Positions 1 to 8,544 of a stretch of 64,000 nucleotides of DNA are shown piece after piece. The DNA comes from Haliea sp. (lineage in GTDB: Bacteria; Pseudomonadota; Gammaproteobacteria; Pseudomonadales; Halieaceae): contig JADJAL010000018.1 of assembly GCA_016704305.1 (NCBI GenBank), forward strand, positions 56,733-120,732, given 5' to 3'. The position numbers and the translations under genes are program-made. The notes under the pieces were generated by a model. It was not told where the DNA came from, ran no database searches, and saw nothing but the letters and a program-made list of their open reading frames with translations. Numbering within the stretch: the stretch's first letter is position 1; each line of letters starts with the position of its first letter.

Positions 1-57
1 GGCGCCGATCTGCGCGCCGTCATCGCGGAGCTGGATGACTTGCTGGCGCGGCGCTGA
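1..57 (+). CDS. C-terminal end of an unidentified protein (partial)
   Basis: The window opens inside a plus-strand frame that reads 18 codons, ending in the leucine- and arginine-rich stretch ELDDLLARR before a TGA. The residues look like the amphipathic end of a helix and are coding-like, but too few remain to name a family. It converges on rlmD, whose stop lies 78 bases further on. Confidence 0.45.
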   Translation, partial: GADLRAVIAELDDLLARR

Positions 58-134
58 GCACCTGAAGCACCGCGCCTGCCAGGCGCCATCCTTGTGCGGT
101 CGTTCGCGCTGCTGTTTACGCAGTGATTGCGGTG

Positions 135-1658
135 TTACTTGCGACTGAACAGCACGATCGCCTCACTGTGCCCGGTGTGCGGGAACATATCCACGGCTGC
201 GGCCTTGCGCAGGCGGTAACCGGCGCCGAGTAGAATCCGCGCATCGCGCAGCAGGGTAGCGGGGTGGCAGGAGACATACACAATGCGCCGCACCTTCGCG
301 CGCAGCAGCGCCTCGCACACGGCTTTCGCGCCCGCCCGCGGCGGATCGACAATGGCGATGTCGGCTTTCGGCAGCACCAGGTCATCGGTCATCAGGTCGA
401 GCGTCGTGGCGCGCAGGTTGTCGATGCCGTTGTGCTTGGCATTGGCAATAACACGTTGCGTCATGCTGCTGTCGCTTTCAAAGGCGTGGACAGTTTTTGC
501 GAGGCGCGCCAGCGGCAGACTGAAGTTGCCGATGCCAGCGAACAGATCCAGCGCGAGTTCATCGCCGCCCGGCTGCAGCCAGTCCAGCGCGCGCCCCACC
601 AGTGCTTCATTCACCGACCAATGGGTCTGCGTAAAGTCGCCGGGCTGGTAGGCCAGGCTCAGGGCCTGCGGCGCGGTCGCGCCGCTGCCGGCGTGCGCCC
701 CTGATCGATAATACAGCTCGCCCTCTGCCAGCAGTTCCTGCCAGGGCGCCTGTTCCCCGGCCTCGGCTTCGTGATCGTAGCTGTCCTCGCGCGTCTCGCG
801 CTGGGTTTGCCTTGGTGTATTCAGGCGCACGCGCAGCGCGCTAACCGCACCTGTCAGCAGCGCCTCGCGCAGCGCGGACAACTGCTTTTCCCCCGGGTGT
901 GCCGCGAAGTAAAGACACAGGCCGATGCGGTTGTCGCTGTCGGCGTCTATTTCTATCTCGCGCAGCCCCTGCAGGTCGGGCGCCGCGAGCAACATGCCGG
1001 GCAGCGCCGCCAGCATCGTGTTGACGGCGGCGTTTGCCACGAGGCAGTGCTGCACGTTTACCGCCTCGTGCGAGCCGCGCTGGCGCAGCGCCAGTGCGTA
1101 GTGCCTGTCGGCCGTGCGCGTCACCAGCAGGCGCAGGCGATGGCGAAAACCGCTGGCGGGGCCAGTGATGGGAGGCTCTGCGGTTATTGTGTTGCGCGCC
1201 TGCGTATTGTGCGGCGAGGCCCTCGACAGCGGTTGCGCATTCGCCCGCGTCATGGTCTGCGCCATTTTCTCCGACAAAGACGTCAACAGTGCCTGCAAGT
1301 TTGCCTGCTTGTGCTGCTGCTGCGCGGCCGGCGACCAGTGCTGCAGGCTGCAGCCGCCGCAGGTCTGGTAGATCGGGCATGCCGGTTCAACGCGCTGTGT
1401 GGAGGGCGGCGTATCCGCCACCAGCTCGATCATTTGGGCCTCGTCGTAATCGCGCTTCACCGCCGTGCACTGCACCCGCACCTGTTCGCCGGTGAGTGCA
1501 TCACTGACGAACACTACCTTGCCTGCGCGGGTGGCGATGCCACGCCCTTCCTGGCTCATGCGCTCGATGGCCAGCTTGTCTTTACCCCAGAGGCCCGGCG
1601 GCGCTGGCTTGCGCGACGAATGACGAGAGCGGTTGCGCGATGTGGGCGGCCTGGGCAT
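135..1658 (-). CDS. rlmD: 23S rRNA (uracil-1939-C5)-methyltransferase RlmD
   Basis: RlmD is a cytoplasmic SAM-dependent enzyme that makes m5U1939 in 23S rRNA and binds a 4Fe-4S cluster. A basic N-terminal tail is followed by a TRAM-like segment. The cluster cysteines lie in CPIYQTCGGC near residue 100. The SAM-binding motif is LDLFAGIGNF, followed by the VDPPRAGA motif, the catalytic cysteine in YVSCHPATL, and the family-typical C-terminal DMFPHTGHSE. At 507 residues it is longer than E. coli RlmD (about 430), mainly through linker insertions around residues 130-165 and 290-320. It lies 17 bases downstream of the S4-domain gene on the same strand, so the two are probably co-transcribed. The family assignment is secure. 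Confidence 0.95.
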   Translation of the reverse strand: MPRPPTSRNRSRHSSRKPAPPGLWGKDKLAIERMSQEGRGIATRAGKVVFVSDALTGEQVRVQCTAVKRDYDEAQMIELVADTPPSTQRVEPACPIYQTCGGCSLQHWSPAAQQQHKQANLQALLTSLSEKMAQTMTRANAQPLSRASPHNTQARNTITAEPPITGPASGFRHRLRLLVTRTADRHYALALRQRGSHEAVNVQHCLVANAAVNTMLAALPGMLLAAPDLQGLREIEIDADSDNRIGLCLYFAAHPGEKQLSALREALLTGAVSALRVRLNTPRQTQRETREDSYDHEAEAGEQAPWQELLAEGELYYRSGAHAGSGATAPQALSLAYQPGDFTQTHWSVNEALVGRALDWLQPGGDELALDLFAGIGNFSLPLARLAKTVHAFESDSSMTQRVIANAKHNGIDNLRATTLDLMTDDLVLPKADIAIVDPPRAGAKAVCEALLRAKVRRIVYVSCHPATLLRDARILLGAGYRLRKAAAVDMFPHTGHSEAIVLFSRK

Positions 1659-1675
1659 GGAGGCGTATGTATCCG

Positions 1676-1888
1676 TCAGGCCAGGTGGATTTGCAGGGTT
1701 TCGTCGGCGAAGACGATGATGTCGCCGTCGAGGATTTTGCGCCGCTTGCGGGTCTCGACCTCGCCGTTGACGCTGACCTGGCCGGCGGCAATGACGAGCT
1801 TGGCCTCGCCACCGGTGGCCACCAGGCCCTCGAACTTCAGAATCTTGAACAGCTCGACGGGCTGTCGGTTGATCGCTACGGTGCGCAT
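1676..1888 (-). CDS. Small S4-domain RNA-binding protein (YbcJ-like)
   Basis: This is a 70-residue protein made almost entirely of one S4 RNA-binding fold. It has the KFEGLVATGGEAKLVIAAG core and the typical VNGEVETRKRRKI turn that packs against RNA. The family is a stand-alone S4 domain related to E. coli YbcJ, presumed to act on ribosomal or structured RNA in the cytoplasm. I chose the ATG before RTVAIN because the protein then starts right before the fold; an upstream ATG at 1939 would add 17 residues with no family character. It is followed closely by rlmD, a fitting neighbour for an RNA-binding protein. Confidence 0.85.
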   Translation of the reverse strand: MRTVAINRQPVELFKILKFEGLVATGGEAKLVIAAGQVSVNGEVETRKRRKILDGDIIVFADETLQIHLA

Positions 1889-2056
1889 GGAATATTCCGG
1901 GCTGTTAAGTGTGAGCAGTGTAGCGTGAAATCGCAGCACAATCGCAGTCCGGAGACATTTTGCGCACTCAAGGAAGTTGAAAGAGGGAAAGTGCTCTTGC
2001 TCACTTCGCCGCGCTGGTCTTTACTAGGCTCCCACCTTCCAAAACGGGGTCGCGAC

Positions 2057-2448
2057 ATGAAAAAATTTATCAGCCTGATGGCAATACTGTTGTTGGTGCC
2101 CGCGCTGGCAATGGCGCAAATGGATGAGTTGAAGAATACGACGCCCGAGGAGCGGGCCGCGGCGCTCACCAAAATGATGCAGGGCAGCCTTTCGCTGGAT
2201 GAAAAAAAGCGACTTCCGCCGTCTCTGCGATTAATCTGAAATACGCCAAGGAAACCCAGGAGTTGATGGACTCGAGCGGCTCCAAACTCGAGAAGCTGAT
2301 GACCTTCCGGCAGAACGCGCAGGCCAAGGATGAGGAACTGAAAGGGGTGTTGAGCCCTGAGCAATACACCCTGTACGAGCAGAAGAAAGATGAAATGCAG
2401 GCGACCATGAAGCAAAAAATGAAGGAGAAGTACGAGGCATCGCAGTGA
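2057..2448 (+). pseudogene. Small periplasmic Spy/LTXXQ-like protein, split by a frameshift at an A7 run
   Basis: The first frame (2057-2239) begins with the signal peptide MKKFISLMAILLLVPALAMA and reads to DEKK. The protein then continues cleanly in the -1 frame from GCG at 2209 (ATSAVSAINLKYAKETQEL) to a stop at 2448. Joined, it is about 130 residues: exported, helical and charged, with LSPEQYTLYEQKKDEM resembling the LTPEQ repeats of Spy/CpxP periplasmic chaperones. The junction is a run of seven A followed by G (2202-2209), which in the zero frame is A_AAA_AAG, the dnaX-type slippery heptamer. Either one A is missing from the sequence or the gene uses -1 frameshifting. Other single-base indels in this window favour the first. 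The Spy relationship is a weak resemblance. Confidence 0.6.
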
Positions 2449-2491
2449 GTTGCAGCATGCACACCGTCCAATCACACAGGAATCGAGAGTT

Positions 2492-3082
2492 ATGAAAATG
2501 ATAAAAACACAGGCCATCACCGCAGTGTCATTGTCACTGCTACTGGGCATCGCGCCGGCATTCGCGCAAAAAGTGGGGCAGTCGGTGAAGATCAGCACGG
2601 GTATCGTCCAGAACGTGCAGAGCGTGAAGCTGCAGTCGGAGGCGGGCACCGGGGCGCTGGTGGGCGGTGCGCTCGGCCTGCTGACGGCAGGTGGCAAGTC
2701 GTCGAGCAAAAAGGCGCGCAATACCATTATCGGCGCCGGGACCGGCGCGGCGGTGACCAGTGTGGCGCAGGGCAGTCGCAACGGCACGGCGTACACGATT
2801 TTGACCAATGACGGTAACTCGATTCGCGTGGTTACCGACCAGGCCGGCATCATCAAGGGCGATTGTGTCGCCGTCGAGGAGAACGGCAGTACCACCAACG
2901 TGCGCCGCATGACGCCCACCGCCTGCGATCCGGCGTCCGCCAGGGCGCGGCAGGAACTGCAGGGCAGCTTCCAGATGGAAGCCACCGAGTGCCACAACGC
3001 CAAGCAGCAACTGGTTGAGGCAAAAACAGCCGACCAGGTGGACCTGGCACGGCGCAAGATGGAAATATTGTGCAGCGATTGA
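2492..3082 (+). CDS. Secreted glycine-zipper protein
   Basis: This 196-residue protein has a cleavable signal peptide (about residues 1-25, ending APAFA). A glycine-zipper segment, GALVGGALGLLTAGG, is followed by a second Gly/Ala stretch, TIIGAGTGAAVTSV, the pattern of SlyB/Pcp-like outer-membrane proteins. There is no lipobox cysteine, so it is probably periplasmic or inserted in a membrane through the zipper. The C-terminal third is charged with four cysteines that could pair. The ATG at 2492 starts the signal peptide directly. It lies 43 bases after the disrupted Spy-like gene on the same strand. Function is unknown. Confidence 0.75.
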   Translation: MKMIKTQAITAVSLSLLLGIAPAFAQKVGQSVKISTGIVQNVQSVKLQSEAGTGALVGGALGLLTAGGKSSSKKARNTIIGAGTGAAVTSVAQGSRNGTAYTILTNDGNSIRVVTDQAGIIKGDCVAVEENGSTTNVRRMTPTACDPASARARQELQGSFQMEATECHNAKQQLVEAKTADQVDLARRKMEILCSD

Positions 3083-3298
3083 ACGGGCGGCTCGCGGACT
3101 GCCTCAAAATGCCTGCGGACCACGTCGGCGCGAATCTGATGCCCGTCTGTTCCGCGATGTTGGGGAGAGAGCCACCTGCGGTGATCGGCGCGGCCCCGAT
3201 TGGGAGAAAAGTCTACAATTCCCCAGAAAACTGGGCAGCCATGACCGCTTCTTATCGTAAACTGGTTGTGTATGCATGATAAAAAGGATTGCAACGGG

Positions 3299-4033
3299 GT
3301 GAAACTTCGACTTCAGCTGGCGGTAGCTGTTGCGCTGTTGTACGCGGCTTACGCTGCCGCAGACACCGGCGCCGTGGCGTTAACCGCGAGCACCCCGGTG
3401 TTGTCGGACGCGCCTGCACCCGCGCAAGCCACCGCCGAAAAGCCGGCGATGAAGATCTACAAGTACACCAACCGCTCGGGCGTGCGTTCGTACTCCGACC
3501 GCGCGCCCATTGGCATAGCGTATGAGGAGTTTGAACTATCCACGTGCTACGCCTGCAACGTCAGGTCCACGGTGAACTGGAGCAATACGCCGCTGCAGTT
3601 GAGCGCCTACGAGTACGCGATCAACTCGGCGGCAACAAAATACCGCGTTGATCCGGCGCTGGTGCGCGCCGTGATCCATGCGGAATCCGCGTTCCGGCCC
3701 GGCGCCAGGTCAAAAAAAGGTGCGCAGGGACTGATGCAATTGATGCCGGACACCGCGCGGGATATGCAGGTCGTCAACGTCATGCAGCCGGACGAAAATA
3801 TTTTCGGTGGCGTGCGCTACCTCGCCTGGCTGCTGGAGCAACACGGTGGCAATACGACATTGGCGACGGCGGCTTACAATGCCGGGCCGGGCGCGGTGAA
3901 GCGTTTCAACGGCATCCCGCCCTACGAGGAAACCCAGACCTACGTCAATCGGGTAAAAATCCTGCACGACCGCTACAAGCAGGCGCTGAACAAAACATTC
4001 TCTGGCCAGTGGGTTTCGCAAACCGATTCGTAG
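3299..4033 (+). CDS. Secreted lytic transglycosylase (SLT domain, DUF4124-like N-terminus)
   Basis: The enzyme cleaves the MurNAc-GlcNAc bond of peptidoglycan in the periplasm to give 1,6-anhydro products. After a signal peptide (KLRLQLAVAVALLYAAYAAA) comes a short DUF4124-like segment (KIYKYTNRSGVRSYSDRAP). The SLT domain follows, with the catalytic glutamate in HAESAF, GLMQLMP, and AAYNAGPGAV. I prefer the GTG at 3299, which has AAGGA about 10 bases upstream and places the signal peptide at the N-terminus; an ATG at 3266 would add 11 polar residues. At 244 residues it has a typical size for single-domain members. Its stop lies just before the repeat cluster at 4040. Confidence 0.9.
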   Translation: MKLRLQLAVAVALLYAAYAAADTGAVALTASTPVLSDAPAPAQATAEKPAMKIYKYTNRSGVRSYSDRAPIGIAYEEFELSTCYACNVRSTVNWSNTPLQLSAYEYAINSAATKYRVDPALVRAVIHAESAFRPGARSKKGAQGLMQLMPDTARDMQVVNVMQPDENIFGGVRYLAWLLEQHGGNTTLATAAYNAGPGAVKRFNGIPPYEETQTYVNRVKILHDRYKQALNKTFSGQWVSQTDS

Positions 4034-4039
4034 GATTCG

Positions 4040-4128
4040 GAATCAAGGGGGAATCAAGGGGTCAGAGTGCTTGATCGAATCAAGGGTACACGAATCAAGC
4101 ACTCTTGATTCGCTGACCCCTTGATTCG
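4040..4128. repeat. REP-like direct/inverted repeat cluster, locus 1
   Basis: AATCAAGGGG occurs at 4041 and again at 4052, where it extends into GGTCAGAGTGCTTGAT. Inverted counterparts follow (AATCAAGCACTCTTGATTCG, then CTGACCCCTTGATTCG, ending about 4128). The whole can fold back on itself. It lies between the 3' ends of two convergent genes and supplies the last codons of the minus-strand one. The same core recurs at 11414-11553 and 13288-13348. No transposase is present, so this is a non-autonomous, REP/BIME-like element. Confidence 0.75.
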
Positions 4129-4850
4129 TTCCGCTCGGAATGCCGGCCGCGCTCTTTCTCCAGCCACTCCTCCAGTTTCGCCTCGCCCAGCGGACGATCT
4201 CCCCGGCGCAAGCGGAAGCTGTTGCGCAGGTCGCGCCAGATATTGGGGTTCAGCCAGAGATTGAAAAGAAACACGATGAACATCGCGAGGATGGCACCCA
4301 TGCCCGCCAGCAGCATGTCCTTTTGTGCATCCCATACATCGCCCTGCGTGCCGAGAAACGCGAGGCCCAGTTCCGGTGCGACCACTGCGGCGGCTTTCCA
4401 TTCAACGATCTCGTAAATGGCGGATAACGAGAACGTGATATCGACCGGGAAAAAATACGCCCAGAACCCGCGAAGATGGGCGATACGAACCAGTACTTCT
4501 CGCACGGGATACGCCAACAGGAAACCAAAACAGAAATGCACCAGCCTGTCGTACATATTGCGCTCAGCGCCTACCCAACCCTGCAGCACCTCGCCAAAGG
4601 GCACCTCGGCATAGGTATAGTGAGAGCCAATGACATGCAGGCACATGAACAACGTGATCAGGCCGTAGGAGATGTCCGACAGCCGGAACATGCGCGCTGT
4701 CAACAACAGCACGGGCACCCAGAAAAAAACCAGATAGTTTTCGAGCAACCAGTCATCGGGATGCAGCGGCTTCCACGCCGCCCAGGCCCAGGTGACTGCA
4801 AAGATGGCGAGAAGTAAGAGCCTGAATCCGTAGCCTTGCTTTCTGGTCAT
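4095..4850 (-). CDS. DUF2238 (YjdF-like) inner-membrane protein
   Basis: This is a 251-residue polytopic membrane protein of the DUF2238/YjdF family, function unknown. About six hydrophobic segments are visible. The conserved core carries ERNMYDRLVHFCFGFL, FSLSAIYEIVEW and FLGTQGDVWDAQKDM, all family signatures of conserved polar residues inside or next to membrane helices. The last dozen residues (ERNESRGQRIKSA) are encoded by the repeat cluster, so the natural C-terminus was probably replaced or extended when the repeat arrived. It is convergent with the lytic transglycosylase and has no same-strand partner. Confidence 0.85.
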   Translation of the reverse strand: MTRKQGYGFRLLLLAIFAVTWAWAAWKPLHPDDWLLENYLVFFWVPVLLLTARMFRLSDISYGLITLFMCLHVIGSHYTYAEVPFGEVLQGWVGAERNMYDRLVHFCFGFLLAYPVREVLVRIAHLRGFWAYFFPVDITFSLSAIYEIVEWKAAAVVAPELGLAFLGTQGDVWDAQKDMLLAGMGAILAMFIVFLFNLWLNPNIWRDLRNSFRLRRGDRPLGEAKLEEWLEKERGRHSERNESRGQRIKSA

Positions 4851-5038
4851 GACGTAGATGTGATCCCGACGCGTCCGTGAGTGTGTGAGTGCAGTATAGG
4901 GGAGGCTCTTCCCAGGATGGAATGTCGCAAAGGGACATGCCTCGGCGCAGGCATCTTCCGCAAGTGAGTTTGGCAGCTGTCGCTCTCAGCCTATATGATG
5001 CTGCTGACGGGGTTGCCAGCGCGAGGGGAACGCGGTGG

Positions 5039-5995
5039 ATGCACCATGCGACCGATACGGTGGATGTTTTGGCAAGCGACGAACGTATAAGAACCGAATT
5101 TGTAGAAGCCAACGGCCTGCGCTTTGAGGTCGACATATGCGGTGACGGCGACACCCTCGCGTTGTGCCTGCACGGCTTTCCGGAACTGGCTTAGTCCTGG
5201 CGTTATCAATTGCCGATGCTGGCGGACGCCGGTTACACCGCATGGGCGCCAAACCTGCGCGGCTACGGCGCCAGCTCCCGGCCGCTGGGCGTCGAGAACT
5301 ACCATATCGACTCTCTGATGGACGACGTGGCCGCGCTGATCGATGCATCGGGCAAACAATCCGTGGTGCTGCTCGCGCATGACTGGGGCGCGATCATCGC
5401 GTGGCAGTTCGCGATCGAGAAACGGCGGCCACTGCACAAGCTGGTTATCTGCAACGTGCCGTACCCGGCGCTGCTGGAAAGAGCCGCGCGTTCGGGGTTC
5501 GCCCAGATCCGCAAATCCTGGTATGTGCTGTTTTTCCAGATTCCTCGCCTGCCCGAATTCCTGCTGGGCCTGCGCGGTGCGCGCGCCATTGGCGAGATAT
5601 TGCGCAAGAGCAGTTCCAATGTCGCGATGTTCCCGCCGGAGGTCACCGAGGTATACCAGCGCAATGCACGGCAACCCGGCGCGTTGACGGCGATGCTCAA
5701 TTACTACCGCGCGCTGCTGCGCTACAGGAAAGCGGTGGCACAGCGTGGCACGCCGGTGATCGAGGTCCCGACGCTGATGATCTGGGGCGAGGACGACGTG
5801 GCGCTGACGAAAGAATCTACCTACGGCACCGAGCAGTTTGTGCGTGATTTTCGCATCCGCTACCTGCCCAGGGTGTCGCACTGGGTACAGCAGGAAGCGC
5901 CGGTGGAGGTGAATGCGATGATCAGTGCGTTCCTGCAGGACCGGCCCGTACCGCATGTCGCGTGGACCATGCAGCTGGTGGAATCACCCCAGTGA
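5039..5995 (+). pseudogene. Epoxide-hydrolase/dehalogenase-like alpha/beta hydrolase interrupted by an in-frame TAG
   Basis: The frame from ATG 5039 reads an alpha/beta hydrolase start with the oxyanion motif LCLHGFPELA. It then meets TAG at 5192-5194, and continues in the same frame as SWRYQLPMLADAGY to 5995. Relatives commonly read HGFPELAYSWR here, so the TAG most likely replaces a tyrosine TAC or TAT. The rest is intact: nucleophile aspartate in LLAHDWGA, acid region WGEDDVAL, and histidine in RVSHWV. A shorter product could start at ATG 5210 but would lack the oxyanion segment. It lies 10 bases before an ABC transporter operon. This could be a sequencing error, a recent nonsense mutation or suppression. 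Confidence 0.7.
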
Positions 5996-6005
5996 TGGCC
6001 AGCTG

Positions 6006-6785
6006 ATGTCCGCAATCGATGTAAACCAGTTGGGCAAGCGCTTCTCCGCTGGCGCGCGCGCCGTTATCGAAGATCTTTCCTTCCAGGTATCGCCCGATGA
6101 AACCCTCTGCCTGCTCGGCCCCTCAGGCTGTGGCAAGACGACGCTGCTGCGTTTGTTGATGGGACTCGAACAGCCCACGTCCGGCAGCATTCGCATCGCG
6201 CCCGAGCTGGCCCAGCACATGAGTTATGTGTTCCAGGAGCCGCGCCTGGTGCCGTGGCGCACCTGCCTTGAAAACGTGTTGTTGCCACTGCAACTGCTGG
6301 GGCGAAAAAATCCCGCGGCGAACACCCGGGCGCACGACCTGTTGCACCAACTCGGCCTGGACGAGCGGCTGCACCACTTTCCCGGCGAGCTCAGTGGCGG
6401 CATGCAAATGCGCGTGGCACTGGCGCGTGCGCTGGTGACGGAGCCACGCATCGTGCTGCTGGATGAACCGTTCGCGGCACTCGATGAACGCACGCGCTTT
6501 CGCATGCAGGACCTGCTGCTGGAGCTGAAATCGCGGCTGCAGTTGCAGTACGTGTTCGTGACGCACTCCATCGCCGAGGCGGTGTACCTGGGCGACCGGA
6601 TACTGCTGCTGGACCGCACAGGCAGCGCCCGCGACTGGCGCGCTATCGACTTTCAAGAGCGCGATCAACTGCTCAAATTGACGCCGGCGTTCAACGCGGT
6701 GGTGCAGGTCTATTCACAGTTGTTCAGCGACATGGAGCGCGCTGAGGCCTTGCACGTGCCTCGCGCGACTGAGGTGCGAGCATGA
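6006..6785 (+). CDS. ABC transporter ATP-binding protein, THI5/SsuB/TauB type
   Basis: This cytoplasmic ATPase of an importer has 259 residues. Walker A is GPSGCGKTT, the Q-loop is VFQEPRLVPW, the signature is LSGGMQMR, Walker B is RIVLLDEPF, and the H-loop is FVTHS. The family is the nitrate/sulfonate/taurine/thiamine-precursor group, whose Q-loop typically reads FQEPRLLPW. The ATG at 6006 follows the hydrolase stop by 10 bases, and the stop overlaps the permease ATG by four bases (ATGA), so the three transporter genes are translationally coupled. The substrate cannot be told from the ATPase. Confidence 0.92.
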   Translation: MSAIDVNQLGKRFSAGARAVIEDLSFQVSPDETLCLLGPSGCGKTTLLRLLMGLEQPTSGSIRIAPELAQHMSYVFQEPRLVPWRTCLENVLLPLQLLGRKNPAANTRAHDLLHQLGLDERLHHFPGELSGGMQMRVALARALVTEPRIVLLDEPFAALDERTRFRMQDLLLELKSRLQLQYVFVTHSIAEAVYLGDRILLLDRTGSARDWRAIDFQERDQLLKLTPAFNAVVQVYSQLFSDMERAEALHVPRATEVRA

Positions 6786-7555
6786 ACAACAGGATCAAAA
6801 CCTGGCTGGTGGACAAATACCTGGCGTGGATTTTCCTCGCGCTGCTGCTCTCGGTGTGGGAATGGGTCGTGGCACAGCAGTGGGTGGCCTCCTACCTGCT
6901 GCCGTCGCCCACGCAGATTTTCCACACCACGGTGGAGTTATGGCCGGAGATTCAAGCTGCGACGCTCAGCACCGCGCACTCGATCGCCTGGGGCCTTGGC
7001 CTCAGCATCGTCAGCGGCGTGGCGCTGGCGCTGCTATTTTTCGCGATTCCGCTGGCGCGTCGCGCGATACTGCCGTTCTGCATTTTTTTCCAGACCGTGC
7101 CGATCATCTCCATCGCCCCTCTGCTGGTGATCTGGTTCGGTTTCGGCCAGCCCACGGTGCAGGCCTCGGCCTTCATCGTCTCGCTGTTCCCGATTCTCGC
7201 GAACACACTGACCGGCCTGCAGGAGACCGACCCGCACCTCAAGGAGCTGTTCCGCCTGTACCGGCCATCGCCCTGGCAGCTGATTTTCAAGCTGCAGATT
7301 CCCTCGGCGATTCCCTATATCCTGACCGGCATCAAGATCTCGGCCGGGCTCGCGGTGATCGGTGCGATCGTCGGTGAGTTCATCGCCGGCGGCGGGCTCG
7401 GCAGCCTGATTGACGCTGCGCGAACGCAGCAGCGCGTGGACCTGGTGTTCAGCGGCGTGGTGATGTCCAGCGTGCTCGCGTTGTTGCTGGTCTTTATTAT
7501 TGAAGTCGTCAGCCGCGTGCTGTTGCGCGGCCGGCCCTACCTGAGGAAATCCTGA
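6782..7555 (+). CDS. ABC transporter permease, THI5/SsuC type
   Basis: This is a 257-residue inner-membrane permease with about six hydrophobic helices. The EAA-type loop that docks on the ATPase is in the region ELFRLYRPSPWQLIFKLQIP, followed by the conserved AVIGAIVGEFIAGGGLG. It belongs to BPD_transp_1 and is the usual partner of THI5/NMT1-like binding proteins. It overlaps the ATPase gene by four bases upstream, and its stop shares a base with the start of the binding-protein gene (TGATG). Confidence 0.93.
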   Translation: MNNRIKTWLVDKYLAWIFLALLLSVWEWVVAQQWVASYLLPSPTQIFHTTVELWPEIQAATLSTAHSIAWGLGLSIVSGVALALLFFAIPLARRAILPFCIFFQTVPIISIAPLLVIWFGFGQPTVQASAFIVSLFPILANTLTGLQETDPHLKELFRLYRPSPWQLIFKLQIPSAIPYILTGIKISAGLAVIGAIVGEFIAGGGLGSLIDAARTQQRVDLVFSGVVMSSVLALLLVFIIEVVSRVLLRGRPYLRKS

Positions 7556-8544
7556 TGCGCAGACGGTGCTGGTCCTGGTTGAGCGTGTTCGCCATGTTGT
7601 CTGCGTTGTGCAGTGCCCCGTTGCTGGCGCAAACCGTTGCGTCGACTGAACCGGCAAACAAGCCATCCGGCAAACCGCTGACACTGGCGCTGAATTGGAA
7701 AGCGGAGCCGCAGTTCGGCGGTTTCTATGCCGCGCAGGTGCAGGGCCACTACGCGGCCAATGGCCTCAACGTCAACATCGTCGAAGGCGGCTCGGGCACG
7801 CCGACAATACAAATGCTGCTGGCGGGCAAGGTCGATTACGCGATCGTGTCGGCGGATGAGGCCGTGATCGCCCTCGGGCGCGGCGCCAGCGATATCGTCG
7901 CGCTCTTCGCCACCTACCAGACCAACCCGCAGGGGATCATGACGCACGCCGCGCGCGGCTTTGCATCGCTGGAGCAGGTGATGCGCGGCGACGGCGTGTT
8001 GCTGTGGCAATCCGGCCTGCCGTACGCGCAGTACCTGCGGAAGAAGTACGCACCGCTGACAGTGGTGACCGCGCCGTATCTCGGCGGCATCGGCAATTTC
8101 CAGAATGATCCGAAAGTCTCGCAACAGTGCTTCGTCACCAGTGAACCGCTGACCGCGGCGGCCGCTGGCGTCAAGGTCAAAACCTTCCTGGTTGCCGACA
8201 GCGGCTATAACCCGTACACGTCGGTGATGGTGACCCGGCGCCAGCGCCTGGACATAGCGCCCGATGAAGTCAAAGCCATGGTCGCCGCCGTGCGCGGCGG
8301 CTGGAATGATTATCTGGCGGACCCCACCGCCACCAATGCCGCGATGCAGGCGCTCAACAAGGCGATGTCAGCCGAGACGTTTGCGGCCAGTGCGCAGGCG
8401 CAGCGCGAACTGATCAAAACCGGTAGCACCGCGCAGGTGGGCGAGATGTCACTTGCGCGCTGGCAGACGCTGGCCGATCAGTTGCTGGAGATCAAGGTGA
8501 TCCAGAAGCCCGTGGCGGTGGACGGTCTGTTTGTGAATCTATGA
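7555..8544 (+). CDS. THI5/NMT1-like periplasmic substrate-binding protein
   Basis: A signal peptide (about residues 1-27, ending PLLAQ) precedes an NMT1/THI5-like domain. LALNWKAEPQFGGFYAAQVQ is characteristic of the family, as is GSGTPTIQMLLAGKVDYAIV. It delivers substrate to the permease just upstream. Known relatives bind hydroxymethylpyrimidine-type thiamine precursors, sulfonates, nitrate or riboflavin-like molecules. The WKAE/FGGFYAA motif leans toward the pyrimidine group, but this is inference. No thiamine biosynthesis gene or recognisable TPP riboswitch is nearby. It has 329 residues, and its last 6 bases overlap the convergent glycosyltransferase remnant. Confidence 0.9.
   Translation: MRRRCWSWLSVFAMLSALCSAPLLAQTVASTEPANKPSGKPLTLALNWKAEPQFGGFYAAQVQGHYAANGLNVNIVEGGSGTPTIQMLLAGKVDYAIVSADEAVIALGRGASDIVALFATYQTNPQGIMTHAARGFASLEQVMRGDGVLLWQSGLPYAQYLRKKYAPLTVVTAPYLGGIGNFQNDPKVSQQCFVTSEPLTAAAAGVKVKTFLVADSGYNPYTSVMVTRRQRLDIAPDEVKAMVAAVRGGWNDYLADPTATNAAMQALNKAMSAETFAASAQAQRELIKTGSTAQVGEMSLARWQTLADQLLEIKVIQKPVAVDGLFVNL

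Noticed and set aside
7400..7555. TPP riboswitch upstream of the THI5-like gene
   Set aside because: The gene lies inside an operon, the sequence is coding for the permease, and no Thi-box pattern is seen before 6006.
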